A stretch of DNA of 64,000 bases from Zelopaecilomyces penicillatus (lineage: Eukaryota > Ascomycota > Sordariomycetes > Hypocreales > Pseudodiploosporaceae). The stretch spans positions 2,046,001 through 2,110,000 of the forward strand of contig VCCP01000004.1 of NCBI GenBank assembly GCA_005765155.1, written 5' to 3'. The position numbers and the translations under genes are program-made. The notes below the pieces were generated by a model. It was not told where the DNA came from and did not search any database. It saw only the letters and a list, made by a program, of their open reading frames with translations. Positions 48,760 to 59,129 of this stretch are shown here, piece after piece. Every line of letters starts with the position of its first letter. The stretch's first letter is position 1.

Positions 48760-49317
48760 ATGCCCAAATACACTGAAGAATCTCTTCAACTCGCGCTTCA
48801 GGATGTCAGAAATGGATTATCCAGGCACGTTGCGTCAAAAAAATGGGGTGTACCACGCACCACACTGATTATGCGGCTCAAAGGAGCAAATTCACGAGCT
48901 GTGGCTGCCCATTCCAGAAGGCGCATAACGCCTCATCGGGAGAAGAAGCTGTGTGAATGGATTCTGGTTCAAAATGACCTCGGCTTGCGGCCTACACAGG
49001 TTGAGATCAAGCAGTTTGTGATCCGCATCCTACAGGTCAAGGGGGATAATGGGCCGATCGGCAAACACTGGCTAGAAAATTTCATACTTCGAAATCCACC
49101 TATCCGGGCATTATTCGAAGTCAAGCCACCTGCTGTTCAGGAGGCTGATATTCAAAAGGCTGTCGCAAAGGAGTATTTTGTTGAGCAATATTTTGTTGCA
49201 AAGGATGTTGCTGAAGATGCTGTTGATCAACAGGCCGAAAGCACATCAGAGTCTTGTGCATCATCTCGCCCAGACTCTACTGCCTCTTCCACTGTGCCGA
49301 AAATACAAAATTCTTAA
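48760..49317 (+). CDS. Pogo/Fot1-type DNA-binding protein lacking the DDE domain
   Basis: A 185-aa single exon starting at an ATG at 48760. Residues ~1-45 form a Psq-type helix-turn-helix (YTEESLQLALQDV ... SKKWGVPRTTLIMRL). Residues ~55-120 form the CENP-B/Tc5-type second helix-turn-helix (REKKLCEWILVQNDLGLRPT, FVIRILQ, GKHWLENFILRNP). Together they match the N-terminus of Fot1/pogo transposases. A full transposase is roughly 500 aa with a DDE catalytic domain. Here the protein ends after a Ser/Ala-rich tail (ESTSESCASSRPDS), and nothing DDE-like follows. It is either a truncated transposon copy or a domesticated DNA-binding protein. The frame is intact with no internal stop. Confidence 0.8.
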   Translation: MPKYTEESLQLALQDVRNGLSRHVASKKWGVPRTTLIMRLKGANSRAVAAHSRRRITPHREKKLCEWILVQNDLGLRPTQVEIKQFVIRILQVKGDNGPIGKHWLENFILRNPPIRALFEVKPPAVQEADIQKAVAKEYFVEQYFVAKDVAEDAVDQQAESTSESCASSRPDSTASSTVPKIQNS

Positions 49318-50275
49318 CCAGAAATCACAGGCCATGATGAACTTTCACTCATTTGCATCCCTCAAAGGCGTATTTTGATTATACAGAATACAAGCACGTA
49401 GAGCCTCGAGTTACTCTGCTTTCGTTCGTACCGTCTACTTTCTCCAAGGAGTCGGTGTGAAGTGAGGACCCTGATCCACTGGCTAATTAGATGATGGCGG
49501 CTGGCCTGGCTTCTAGAATTATTCTAGACTCAGAAGCCAACTGGATCTTTCGCTAGCCGGCACGTCATCTCATGCCTAGCTCAAACATTGTCCTGATGGA
49601 TGAGAAGTTGGATCGAAGGCTGCCGAAACACTATGTCGAAAAAGGTGATAAGAGGCATAACAGCCATAATAAAGAGGGAGTGGGTATGTGAGATGACCTT
49701 TTACACAATTTTTTGGATAGAAGTCGCCCACCTACATCATTTCACACACGTGGTAGCGTTTCATGGGGGCATTCTTACTTGCCATTATACCATTCATTTA
49801 CTATCCATCAGTATGTTCACACTTCACTCTCACCCTTTTCATCCTGCATTGCTGGGAGGAATATGAATCATCATCACCCCCTCTCAGACCTCTCTCCATA
49901 CTACTCTTCTCTAGAACGAAATGGGAAAATATCAACCAGGAACACTTGCTAACAACTCTTCCAAGATAAGCAGGCTTGTCAGACGCTCTAAACAAAAGGC
50001 GACTGAAGTTGCAGACATGCAGGTTTATACAAGTCGTACGATCAACACAAATACAGTTATGAGCTCTTGCTCTGTTATTTAAAAGCAGGACTAAGATCTT
50101 GGCATACACATACTATTGAGTTCTTGCTAGGGATATAGGTGGCAGGAGTTCCCGAATTCTCATTGATGCAGCCATTGGCAAGCTGAAGGGACCCTAATTA
50201 GCTGCCAAGTTACCAGTTGGTAACGCTCCACGTACCAATGCCCGATTGTACATTCAGAACCCTTCTTGAGGACCA
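49318..50275. other. Intergenic, transposase-derived ORF / GNAT
   Basis: An approximately 960-bp interval. It includes the inverted repeat at 49508-49538. No remnant of a DDE transposase domain was found in any frame. Small open frames near 49600-50000 have no motif. Confidence 0.55.
49508..49538. repeat. Nested inverted repeat
   Basis: An outer pair GGCTTCT / AGAAGCC encloses an inner 17-nt inverted repeat (TCTAGAAT, one spacer base, ATTCTAGA at 49512-49528). It lies 190 bp after the transposase-derived ORF and may be a terminal or internal fragment of the element. No matching copy on the left side was found. Confidence 0.55.
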
Positions 50276-50836
50276 CTAGGGTAGGGCCGTAAAGTTCTTT
50301 TCCAGCTCGACAAAGCACATGTCCGATGGCAAAACCAGATTGCTAAATTTCTCGCGCGGGAATGGCGTCGTTTTGCCTGTCTTTTGGTATCCTCGACGAA
50401 CGTACCACTCAATGAGCGCTGGGCGTGACGAAAGCGCATTCAGCGAGAATTTCGTCACGCCCCAATTCTGTCGACAATAATCTTCGGCGTAGGCGAGAAC
50501 ATGACGGCCAACACCATTGCGTTGGTGACGATCGTCCACAGCAATCATTGAGAGGCGACCACAGTCAGCGCCGCTTCGGGAGACGTCGATGGAGGCCACA
50601 GCGGCGTTGCTTTCGTTGCCCCCGTCTTCTTCAACCAACAAAGTGACAATGTTTGGGTCTGCGATTTTGGCCAGTACTTCCGCCAGTTCAACGCGGAATT
50701 GCGATGCGAGCTCCATGTTGCCTGTCCAGTCCGGTCTGCTATCCACGGTACAGAATGCGGATTGGACTAGGCGCTGAATCCGCGCTGCATCTTCAGAGGT
50801 TGCAAGACGGAAATGTAGATGAGCGATACCAGCCAT
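50276..50836 (-). CDS. GNAT-family N-acetyltransferase
   Basis: A single-exon 186-aa protein starting at the ATG at 50836. It shows the full GNAT core: HLHFRLATSEDAARIQRLV at the N-terminus, VTLLVEEDGG, then LSMIAVDDRHQRNGVGRHVL with the RNGVGR acetyl-CoA pyrophosphate-binding loop, and FSLNALSSRPALIEWYVRRGYQKTG as the C-terminal substrate/CoA region. Length is that of a standalone GNAT. Substrate cannot be told from sequence; fungal relatives range from amino-acid and antibiotic to histone-type acetylation. It is unrelated in detail to the GNAT at 23890. Confidence 0.88.
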   Translation of the reverse strand: MAGIAHLHFRLATSEDAARIQRLVQSAFCTVDSRPDWTGNMELASQFRVELAEVLAKIADPNIVTLLVEEDGGNESNAAVASIDVSRSGADCGRLSMIAVDDRHQRNGVGRHVLAYAEDYCRQNWGVTKFSLNALSSRPALIEWYVRRGYQKTGKTTPFPREKFSNLVLPSDMCFVELEKNFTALP

Positions 50837-52614
50837 TTTTGTGGAGTAGTCTGATTTGAAGTAGGAGGGAGAAGCTGATGTAATTCCAAAGGCGGTTGGC
50901 TGATATGAAAGCGGGAAGAATTGTGAAGATGCAAAGTGTTGATTGTGACTTTAACGCATTATTTAAAAAAAGACCGAACTGCGGCTATTTATACAATTGC
51001 CAAGGTCCCAACGTTGATGGTGGTTTTCAGAGAACTCGGAACCTGTTTTATTCTTGTAAATAAAAGGCGCCTATGACATTGCGACATTGTCTCCCGTGAC
51101 GAATCCTACACGCCTTTCCCCGTGGAAACAGTGCTGGTCTTGGCTAACTACAACTCAACTCAAGTCAACCGACAACACGCTGTTGACTTGAATGACCGAA
51201 AGGGCGCGATTGAGTTAAATGTTGCACCACGACGCAAATAAACCAATGCCAGCCAACAGTGATGCAGACGAATTCGTTACTTGAGAAATTTGAATAAAGA
51301 TTTCATTACAATGGGAATACGCTACGGGCGCGCAACCCTACACACAACACATAATTTCACATTCATCGTCCTCAAAGCTTCAGCCTACCGCACTTGGCGT
51401 GCTAATGAGGAGGTAATGGCTCACTTACAATGCCGCATTACAAATGAGCACACGATACAGCTTCTAATTGATTGAAATATCCCTAAATGAACTTGACCCA
51501 GGTTTGTGTCATGAGGCGGATGAAGCTAGCTCTCTAGTTCTAAGACGAGTATACATTACCACCAATTGTTTTCCGACGTCCAAGTCATCAGAAAAGGCTC
51601 GAATAATTAAAAGACCAGCCAAACGACGGCATGGACTTGAGCAATATTTGTCTTCCACTTGATCATACTTCAATGGTTGGGCAAGTCAGACCCCTGCCCC
51701 TAGAATCAGGTCTAGGCAACTATGTCATCTAGCGACAATTTAATGGATTTGCTCATCGATCTATCACATGTGTCATAGGTTTTAGAGTCTAACTTTCACG
51801 TCCATAGCATAGGCACAGGGAAGCCATCTAGCCACCTAGAAAGCATTTACTCTAATAATCATTACCTCAATCCATTTCGGTAACAGTGAGCAGTCACAAA
51901 CTTGTAGAGCGTTATTCAAGATTCGAGAGTAGATGTTGAGTAGGAGCCTCCGGATTGAACTCAAAAGAACCGAGGGAAGACCTCTCTCTTATTACACCTA
52001 TGAACAGAGACAGACGTCAATTTAGAAACAGCATTGTGAAAGGACCGAGTTTCACCATGTCCAAGACCAAGAAGCCGCAGCGAGTTGACCAGTCAGCTTG
52101 AAGAGGTGCAGTCTCGACAATAATATTGTAGAAAGAAAGCGAAGTCACAAATTGAACAATGTCGGGGAAACTGCATTTGTTTGAGTTGAGAATTCATCGC
52201 CAGGGGGTCAAAATAACGTCAGATGGGAAGTGAGAGGCAGCAACGACAAAGACAGGGCTGCATATGGATATCAGCCGCAACTGTCCTCTGGCCGAAGGGA
52301 GGACGGGATAAAGACGTAGCCAGCTATTCGATGCACCAAAAGCCTGGCAAGTCGCATTCATAACATGGCACACCATCATCCATAATCGGTTTCAAATTTG
52401 TTTCTTCTGTTGTTCCAACTTCCAACGACTTTGAAGAATTTATGTATCTGTAGGTCGATACCTACCCTGTAGAGTGTCATGTTGCGCTAAGAAATGGCGG
52501 AAGTGTACTTGTACTCATTTATTTTGAATCGCCCTTATTACAGAATATTCAATCTGAAATGTCCGCCATCATCATAATGCCGGGCTCAAACCTGTGTCAA
52601 AATGAACCCTTGCC
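50837..52614. other. Intergenic, GNAT / TRP14-like
   Basis: A 1.8-kb interval. It has no convincing gene: the open frames are short and lack motifs. Its left end is the GNAT upstream region. Confidence 0.55.
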
Positions 52615-53031
52615 TCATGCGATTAGGGCTTTCAATGCCGACTCTTTCTGACTTTCAATGTCTCCCAGGCGTGAAACCTCTTTGCCCTAGTGTGTAATAT
52701 ATTAGACCTATCATTTGCTGTAGAATATTGGATGCAAAGAACAAGAGAAATCGTCTTATTGGCTTACATTTTCCATTCTCACCACTGTTGGAACACCTTG
52801 GATGCAGTAGGGCACGTCTCGGTACTTGTTCACTGGCGTACTCCTCCACTCTGATTTTGATCCTACGCGGACAATGTACGCTGTGGGTGCGGAATCTGCC
52901 GCAAAGACACTTTGAAGAGCTGGGAGAGCATCTCGGCAATCGGGACACCAAGATGGTTCCCCGGAGGCAAAGTAGACTACATAATGAGTGTTCGTGGTTG
53001 AGGGCGGGGTATCAGCGTCGATGAGAGGCAT
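52615..53031 (-). CDS. TRP14/TXNDC17-like thioredoxin-fold protein
   Basis: Two exons, 53031-52768 and 52686-52615, with an 81-nt phase-0 intron, give 111 aa. The redox motif is WCPDC (Cys29 and Cys32), the signature of the TRP14/TXNDC17 (DUF953) family, which reduces small disulfides and cystine in the cytosol. The intron was chosen because the acceptor CTAG restores VVRMEN-GKEVSRLGDIES, the expected beta-strand and C-terminal helix; without splicing the frame reaches an early stop. The gene is small and complete. Its substrate and its reductase partner are inferred from the family only. Confidence 0.85.
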
Positions 53032-54227
53032 TTTTGCAAAGAGTGGGGAGAGAGAGAGAGTTTGGTTTAATAGATGTTCAAGTGGATTGAATGAGAGAAC
53101 CAGGATTCAGTTTTCTGAAGGAGGGTTTCAGAAATATAAAAGAAGGAAATTGATAAGATGAAGAGCCTGATTAAGAGACAATAATTGGATGTTGGAACCA
53201 TGTTGGACATAAGAGCTCCGAGTGCCCACGTGACACTGTCCATATCTTCTGGATGTTGTTGCATCCAGGTTACATGGCAGCTGACTACCAAAAGTAAAAA
53301 GAGCACAATAATAGTCTATGGAATTCACACCGTTAAGTTTGCTCACAGCATTCCGTCAAAGTGGCCAGATTCTTGCTGACTGGGCTGGACTAGGAGTAGC
53401 CCTCGTCCTGCGGTATCACTTCACGTTTTCATTATACGAGACTAGATATTGCTGGCCATTGCTGGCCATTGCTGGAAACTGCTGATGCACACTCAGATCA
53501 GTGCTCCTTTGGGGCAAGTAAAGCTCTTGGTAAGATTGACCAGTTGCCTGTCAGTATTTTCACTGTGGCTAGTGATTGTGGTCCCTTAAGGAAGGCAAAT
53601 CTGGATGCTTCGCAGCTTTGCTTGATCACGATTCGGTGCAAGTATAAAACTTGACATCAAGAAACTCATGACATTGAATTATTGTCTACTGATTTCTGTA
53701 TGTGTTTCGGATTGGAGTGTCACTTGAGCTACGTGGATTCTGCTGTGGGTAAACGTTTCTTTTGGTTGTGATTTCCTTTGGAGTGGAACCTCCGACAACA
53801 ATACTATATGCCACGATCTACGGAACAAGTAATGGCTGGGATGGTGGGCTATTAAAGCATGTTTCGCTAGTCTGTTTTCGCATTGAGTTCCTACAAACTT
53901 ATGGATCCCAGGTTCCACATACAAAGCCAGTCAGTCTTCTTTATTTCATAACCTGATATGGTCAGCGGGCCACTCCACATCACAATATCACACGTCTCAT
54001 CATATAATTACGTATAATTATATTGGTAAACTGTAGTGCTCATCAATAACATCGTAAATGTCGGATAAGTTATTTCGGTTGTGCTGAACGAAAAGTACAG
54101 TGTCTGAACAAGCTCCAACATACTTCTGCTTAGCCTGTAGCAGATGTCTCTGTTGGTATGTTGTTGGTATCCTCAAGGGGGTAGTAACTATGTATAGTTA
54201 GCACAGTGCTGTTTTTATAAAATGTGA
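53032..54227. other. Intergenic, TRP14-like / F-box-like
   Basis: A 1.2-kb interval with no convincing gene. It contains the tandem repeat GCTGGCCATT (two copies plus a partial, 53451-53475) and AT-rich sequence near 53990-54040. Confidence 0.6.
53451..53475. repeat. Tandem 10-nt repeat
   Basis: Two full copies of GCTGGCCATT and a third partial copy (GCTGG) in intergenic DNA. Confidence 0.75.
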
Positions 54228-55256
54228 TTAAAATCCATACTCAATACGCCTCCAACGACATGGCAATGGATGCGAGTCTAACCACTCGCCCTCAGGCTCC
54301 AAGACCTTATCATCTGCCTTGCTCCACATGTGCCTCACACTGCCTGGTAGGTGCTCCTCTGGAAAAACCACTTTTGGCCCGGTTTCGTTGGTATATCTCT
54401 TCATCGCACTGCTCCACTTGCAATCGAATGGTGATCGAACGCTCCCAAGCAGATGATATGTAGTCAATATGATGATCCATTTGTTTTTCTGAACCGTAAT
54501 ATCGGTGTAGCAGTCTGTGAAGCACAAAATACAGGACTTAACGGACTGGTGACATGGAGTAAAGTAGTGTAGACAGCCGTTCTTTACTAGCTCAGGAGGT
54601 CGAGGTTTCCTATCATTGTCACCGATGTCGATGTGAGGACAAAGCTGGCTCCGACAGCTATCGACATGTCTCCTTAACATCATGCCGTCTCCATTCGCGG
54701 TAATCGTCAGCACTGATGACAAGATAAGCTGGTCGTCAATAACCCGGGCATCCCATTTCTTATGGAACTTCGTATCGTCTTTTCTCCATCCATAGTTTAC
54801 TGCTATTGTCTGTGGAGGAACGCCATGCGCTACACCATAAAAATGCCTGTTCATAACGACTCGCGCGAGGGGGTAAGGCAGCTCGAAAGACCTGAGACTT
54901 CTCAGCATTTGCTTCATTCTGCAGCAGCCTTGGGCCTGACGAGAAAAGTCCCGCCTTCTATAATAGGATTCGCTATACCAGGCCGCATGCCATCGGTGGA
55001 GCTTGACACAGAAATGGCAGAAGTAGACGTGTGCAGCATCCTTCTCGATGAGAAGCAGAAGTTCTCTCTTCTCAGAAATAGACAGCCCGACAGCTTGGGC
55101 TAGATAATAAAAATTTCGACAAGTCAGGGCAAGCGACAGGCGTGAAACGCTGTCAAGATGGCGTGTTATCATTATGATGATTTCTCCAGGGATGTCAAGA
55201 TGCCCCAATGGGGGACCAGGGCGGCGCCAGAAAAACAGGCTGGAGTACCAAGACAT
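54228..55256 (-). CDS. F-box-like protein, intact copy of a tandem pair
   Basis: A single-exon 342-aa protein starting at the ATG at 55256. An F-box-like region is near the N-terminus at about residues 19-50 (LGHLDIPGEIIIMITRHLDSV and LALTCRNFYY). Downstream it has a Cys/His/Trp-rich region (YFCHFCVKLHRWHAAW), basic stretches, then ITVQKNKWIIILTTYHLL and a C-terminal FPEEHLPGSVRHMWSKADD. Many filamentous fungi carry expanded families of such lineage-specific F-box proteins, thought to act as SCF receptors; no target is known. A related but broken copy lies directly upstream on the same strand at about 55530-56400. Confidence 0.75.
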   Translation of the reverse strand: MSWYSSLFFWRRPGPPLGHLDIPGEIIIMITRHLDSVSRLSLALTCRNFYYLAQAVGLSISEKRELLLLIEKDAAHVYFCHFCVKLHRWHAAWYSESYYRRRDFSRQAQGCCRMKQMLRSLRSFELPYPLARVVMNRHFYGVAHGVPPQTIAVNYGWRKDDTKFHKKWDARVIDDQLILSSVLTITANGDGMMLRRHVDSCRSQLCPHIDIGDNDRKPRPPELVKNGCLHYFTPCHQSVKSCILCFTDCYTDITVQKNKWIIILTTYHLLGSVRSPFDCKWSSAMKRYTNETGPKVVFPEEHLPGSVRHMWSKADDKVLEPEGEWLDSHPLPCRWRRIEYGF

Positions 55257-55529
55257 TGTTGACGATGTGACTAGGCAGTGTGCTAGTGTCCAGGCAAGAT
55301 TAGTGGTAAAGAGTGGTTATAAATATGCCGGATGAAGTAGAAGTGCCAGATATATGATTCAAAGTCAACTGTCGAGGCAAAGTGTATATCAGCCACAATG
55401 GCCGAAGCAAAGTTACTTCAAAGCCACCATGATGAATAAGTTCGACTTATGCAGACAGTGGTGTAGCCTTGGAAAAAAACCCTGCTTGTTATCGTGGCTT
55501 ATGTATATTGATCAAGCAAGGCTGCGAAG

Positions 55530-56400
55530 CAATAATGGACGTGTTTCCCAGTCAACTTCGGGCTTTAAGAGCACTTTGACTGCCTTGCTCCATGGATGTT
55601 TCGCAATGCCTGGCCGGTTCTCCAATGAGTGAGTTAATCGTGATACCGTCTGCTGGTCATCTGATGTATCGAAAGCTCTACTCAGCTGTTCCCTGTCAAT
55701 TCCGGAAGCTAAAAGCTTTTAATCCAACTGCTTATCCGCATATGTGGACAGAGCCCCCAAACAGAGCCAATACATTCTTTCATAGACTCGGCGTTATTTG
55801 TGCTACGCGTTGTCAAAACTGATGATAATATCAGTTGATCATCAATTATTTCAATTATTCGGGTGCCCAGTTTCTCATAACGCGTCTTATCGGCACAGGC
55901 CATCCTGAAGTTTGCGTATAGTTTTCCGGGTTTAACTCCGTGTGCCTTGCCATAGAAGTGTTGATTCATAATCACTCGTGTAAAGGGATGAGGCATACTA
56001 AAAAATACTGATTTGTTAATTTCGTATTTCCTTCCACAATAATGGCTTCTGTTAAATTGGTGGCCCCGTAAGAGATAACGAAACCCGCGAAACCAGGATG
56101 AATACCATCGATGGAGCTTGGTACAAGGGCAGCAGAAGTAGAGATGTGGGACATCTTTCTCAAGGAGAAGCAGATATTTTTCTTGTTCAGAGTCTGAGAG
56201 CTCGACAGTCGGTGCAGTGTAGTAGAAACTCCGGCAAGTAAGCGCAAGCAGTAAGATGGAAGGCGGATCAAGGGTGAGCCGCGATCATCATGAGTATCTC
56301 GGTAGGGATGGCAAGATGACCGAGTTGAGGACTTGGTCGTCGTGGCCAAGAGAGAATTCGGAAAATCAAGGTATTTTTGACATTTTGGTCGAGATGCTGG
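55530..56400 (-). pseudogene. Decayed tandem copy of the F-box-like gene
   Basis: On the minus strand, translated segments match the intact neighbour in order. SWPRRPSPQLGHLAIPTEIL matches its start, then LALTCRSFYY, KLHRWYSSW, MPHPFTRVIMNQHFYGKAHG, and a C-terminal PGIAKHPWSKA near 55600. Damage is clear. There is a frameshift near 56272, in a short G run within AGGGTG. No in-frame ATG remains at the 5' end. A stop codon sits at 55711-55709. The middle C-terminal third of the neighbour's sequence is missing between about 55709 and 55630. The copy therefore cannot make the full protein. It probably arose by tandem duplication and decay. Confidence 0.75.
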
Positions 56401-56479
56401 GTTAAAGGAGACTCGAAAGACTTGATTCGATGAGGAGGATAAGAATGTTGAAAGAGAAGCAATCTGAAAGTCAGTCACA

Positions 56480-56962
56480 ATAGCTAGGGCAAAGCTTCTA
56501 TGGGACGAAGTAGATTTCCAACAGTTGTCAGATGTGGGACCGGGGCTTCTTCAATTACGTGATTGATAATGCCTTGCATAGGTGTCTTTATTGAATAACA
56601 GATTTTTAGATACCATAATAATACCTAGGCGATGCACACAAGATTAATTGTTAGTATTCGGAGAAGATGTAAGAGATCTTTCGCCGGTGATCAAAGTTGG
56701 CCATCACAGCCTCAAAAGATGGTGATGAAACGTGTACTGTTATTCACTTGGGAATTTCGATGCAAATATCCTATCACTGTCATCCAGTATTCACCCATAT
56801 TGAAAACTGCAAGGTCACGGCATCCATGGCAGAACGGAAAATCGTCACAACATATCCTATTTTTTCCTAAACGCCAAGTCTGCATCTTACCGGGCCACCA
56901 GTGTCCGACTTGAATGCACACATTTGGTTACATCAGACTATACCCTCCCCGGCGTGCATTGT
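56480..56962. other. Intergenic, F-box remnant / Tctex
   Basis: An approximately 480-bp region containing the 5' flank of the decayed F-box copy and the 3' end of the dynein light chain gene. Nothing else is seen. Confidence 0.6.
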
Positions 56963-57647
56963 TTAGATGGCAATCCAAATCAGCATAATGACGACATCCA
57001 TGCCCTTGCCTTCACCTCCGTCATACTTGAAGGTCCACATGCCGTCCTTCTTCTCGTCCCAGTATGCGCCGGTCGCGCTGTGCATTCCCCGTCGGCCAAC
57101 GTGAGGCTTTCCGTCCGTAGCTGTGGCCTCTGCACTGGTCGTTACATGAGGTTCCTCAGCTTTGACCTCACTGCCGCCCTTGGCCTTATTGAGAGCGGAT
57201 GTGGGCACCAGGTGCTGAACAATAGTGCTGTTGCAGGCAAACTTGAACGAAGGTGCGGTGGAGCCTTGGGGGGTTGATTCGGAGATGACGGCTTTTAGCA
57301 TCGAGCTCTGTGTGTTCCAGTCGGTCAGTTTAAGTGAAGGGTCGGTTCGCTGAAGGGAGGTTCCATACGATGATGGTTGAGTTCCATTGCTCGGTCTTGC
57401 CATGGTCGTAGAACTCAGCAGTACCGATGGCGTTGCTGCAGACCTGCAAAAGCCCAAGAGTGTCAGTATACGCGTTTCGATATTGTGGTCGATTTGTATC
57501 TCCCAGTCAACAATATGGGTATGGCACATACGTCAGCAGCGATCTGCTTGAGTCTGTTAAACGGAACAGGCTATAACTATATTAGCTTATCGTATTTTTT
57601 TGCAAAAGTTGTAGTTGCAGCTTCGGTCATCATACTGGTGTAGACAT
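56963..57647 (-). CDS. Tctex-type dynein light chain
   Basis: Four exons, 57647-57636, 57570-57532, 57443-57369 and 57307-56963, give 156 aa. The first exon encodes only MSTP (12 nt). Order of motifs: PVPFNRLKQIAADVCSNAIG, EFYDHGKTEQWNSTII, SSMLKAVI, FKFACNSTIVQHLVP, then SATGAYWDEKKDGMWTFKYD and the hydrophobic end VVIMLIWIAI. These match the Tctex1/DYNLT fold, a light chain that dimerises and links cargo to the cytoplasmic dynein intermediate chain. Fungal forms carry a ~35-residue insert (NKAKGGSEVKAEEPHVTTSA) as here. All introns are 61-88 nt. It is divergent from VTC1, with 645 bp between the starts. Confidence 0.92.
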
Positions 57648-58292
57648 TGTGTGATATTGGCGATACGCTTCGCGTAGATAAAAGCTGTTATGTGGATATT
57701 CGATAAAAGGTACAGGTACTCAAAGTGAATAGCTCTTAGGATATGTCGAACTGAAACAAGAGACAAGACAAGACAAAGTTAGCAATACGTTTCGACATGG
57801 CGGACCTCGTAGGGAAAAAAATCAACAAAGCAACGAACCTCGAATGTAGGACTTCTGGATTGTTCGTGAACCGCGACAAGTTGTTCGAGCCTAGGTCGCT
57901 TTCCCCTTTCGGCACTTGGTTTGCGATCGGGCTGGCTCGCGGGGCGATTGCACGTGACTCCCAGCCAACCACAGACCCCACGTGCCGCCTAAAGCTCCCC
58001 CCAAAGGCGGCTTGCAGGTGGGGAGCCAAAACATCCTGTTTTATCTACAAGAGCTTGGAGCCGAGCAGCGTTTTTTATCTCGCAAAATAACCTTTCAATA
58101 CCGCCTCCTGCAACGTTTACTCCCCTCGTTTTCTGGCTTCTACGGCAACCTGACACAATTAGGCATCTCCAGACACAAAATTGTACTAGACTTTTGACCG
58201 ATCGACGACGAATTGGCATCTGAAGTCCTCTGCGCAACCCGTAGAACCGAGACCGACCAACCCGACCTTCTTTTTGGATAACCAAACTTGCA
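57648..58292. promoter_or_regulatory. Divergent promoter, Tctex / VTC1
   Basis: A 645-bp interval between the starts of two divergent housekeeping genes. It has a CAACC/CAAT-like stretch and a TCTT/TTCT-rich leader close to VTC1 (58225-58292). A 98-codon plus-strand frame at 57797-58090 is present but motif-free and judged spurious. Confidence 0.5.
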
Positions 58293-58761
58293 ATGTCTTC
58301 ACAGCCACTTCTCCAAACCGCTCCCGGTATGACCAATCCACTCTCGACGTTCTCGTTCTCTGTAGTCGCGCATCTGTACTAACAATATGTCTCCAGGCAA
58401 GCGCATTGCCCTGCCAACGCGAGTCGAGCCCAAAGTCTTCTTCGCGAACGAACGTACCTTTTTGTCATGGCTCAACTTCACCGTCATTCTGGGCGCCCTG
58501 GCTATCGGGATGCTCAACTTCGGAGACCGTGTGGCATTCATCTCCGCTTTCCTCTTCACGGGAGTCGCCATGTTGACGATGATTTATGCGCTTGTGACGT
58601 ACCACTGGAGAGCAAAGTCAATTAGGGTGAGGGGACAGGCAGGGTTCGACGATCGGTTCGGACCGACGTTCCTTGCTATTATTCTGTTGTTGGCCGTTGT
58701 GGTCAACTTTGTCCTGAGGATTATGGACCAGTCAAAGAAGCAAAAGGACGGCCCAGCCTAA
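58293..58761 (+). CDS. VTC1: Vacuolar transporter chaperone subunit Vtc1
   Basis: Two exons, 58293-58326 and 58397-58761, with a 70-nt intron (acceptor CTCCAG, branch-like CTAAC near 58379), give 132 aa. Vtc1 is the small three-helix subunit of the VTC complex, which makes polyphosphate and moves it into the vacuole. Motifs: KRIALPTRVEPKVFFANERTFLSWLN, then hydrophobic segments TVILGALAIGMLNFG, AFLFTGVAMLTMIYALV and TFLAIILLLAVVVNFVLR. Length fits the ~130-aa family. The start was chosen because the ATG at 58293 joins in phase with the conserved GKRIALP exon. Confidence 0.96.
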
Positions 58762-59129
58762 GCAATTGGCAATCTGGATAATGAATCGGTTGATGTCGAA
58801 AGTCTTTGCGATTACTACAAAGGCGAGAGAGACGGTCACCAGCGCTACTTTGAACAAGAGGATCCCACAGCGACAGCGGATGTATATTTAAAGACCATGG
58901 AGAAGTCGGGCGTTTCTTTTGGGGTGTGTTTGTTGTAACGGGAGCATCATTCATGTGTTTTGGCTCATAAGATTGGATGACTTTTTTGTTTTCAATAGAT
59001 TATGTATCGCAAGTATTTTGGGTATCATGTAGTATGCTTTTGCCAGTGAAAACCAATCCCTCCTAACGCCACGGAAATCTATCTGATCCCCCACTCTGCT
59101 TCTGTTGTCCATATCTAATGGAAACCTCA
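58762..59129. other. Intergenic, convergent VTC1 / Alba gene
   Basis: A 368-bp convergent interval of 3' untranslated DNA, slightly AT-rich. No other feature is seen. Confidence 0.65.

Noticed and set aside
2972..51196. 16-nt match TGTTGACTTGAATGAC at about 2974 and 51181
   Set aside because: One such match is about what chance predicts in 64 kb, and flanks do not align.
55354..55632. 92-codon plus-strand ORF near the decayed F-box copy
   Set aside because: It is antisense to the remaining C-terminal block of the pseudogene.
57797..58090. 98-codon plus-strand ORF before VTC1
   Set aside because: No motif, lies in the divergent promoter/leader, and overlaps a minus-strand frame.
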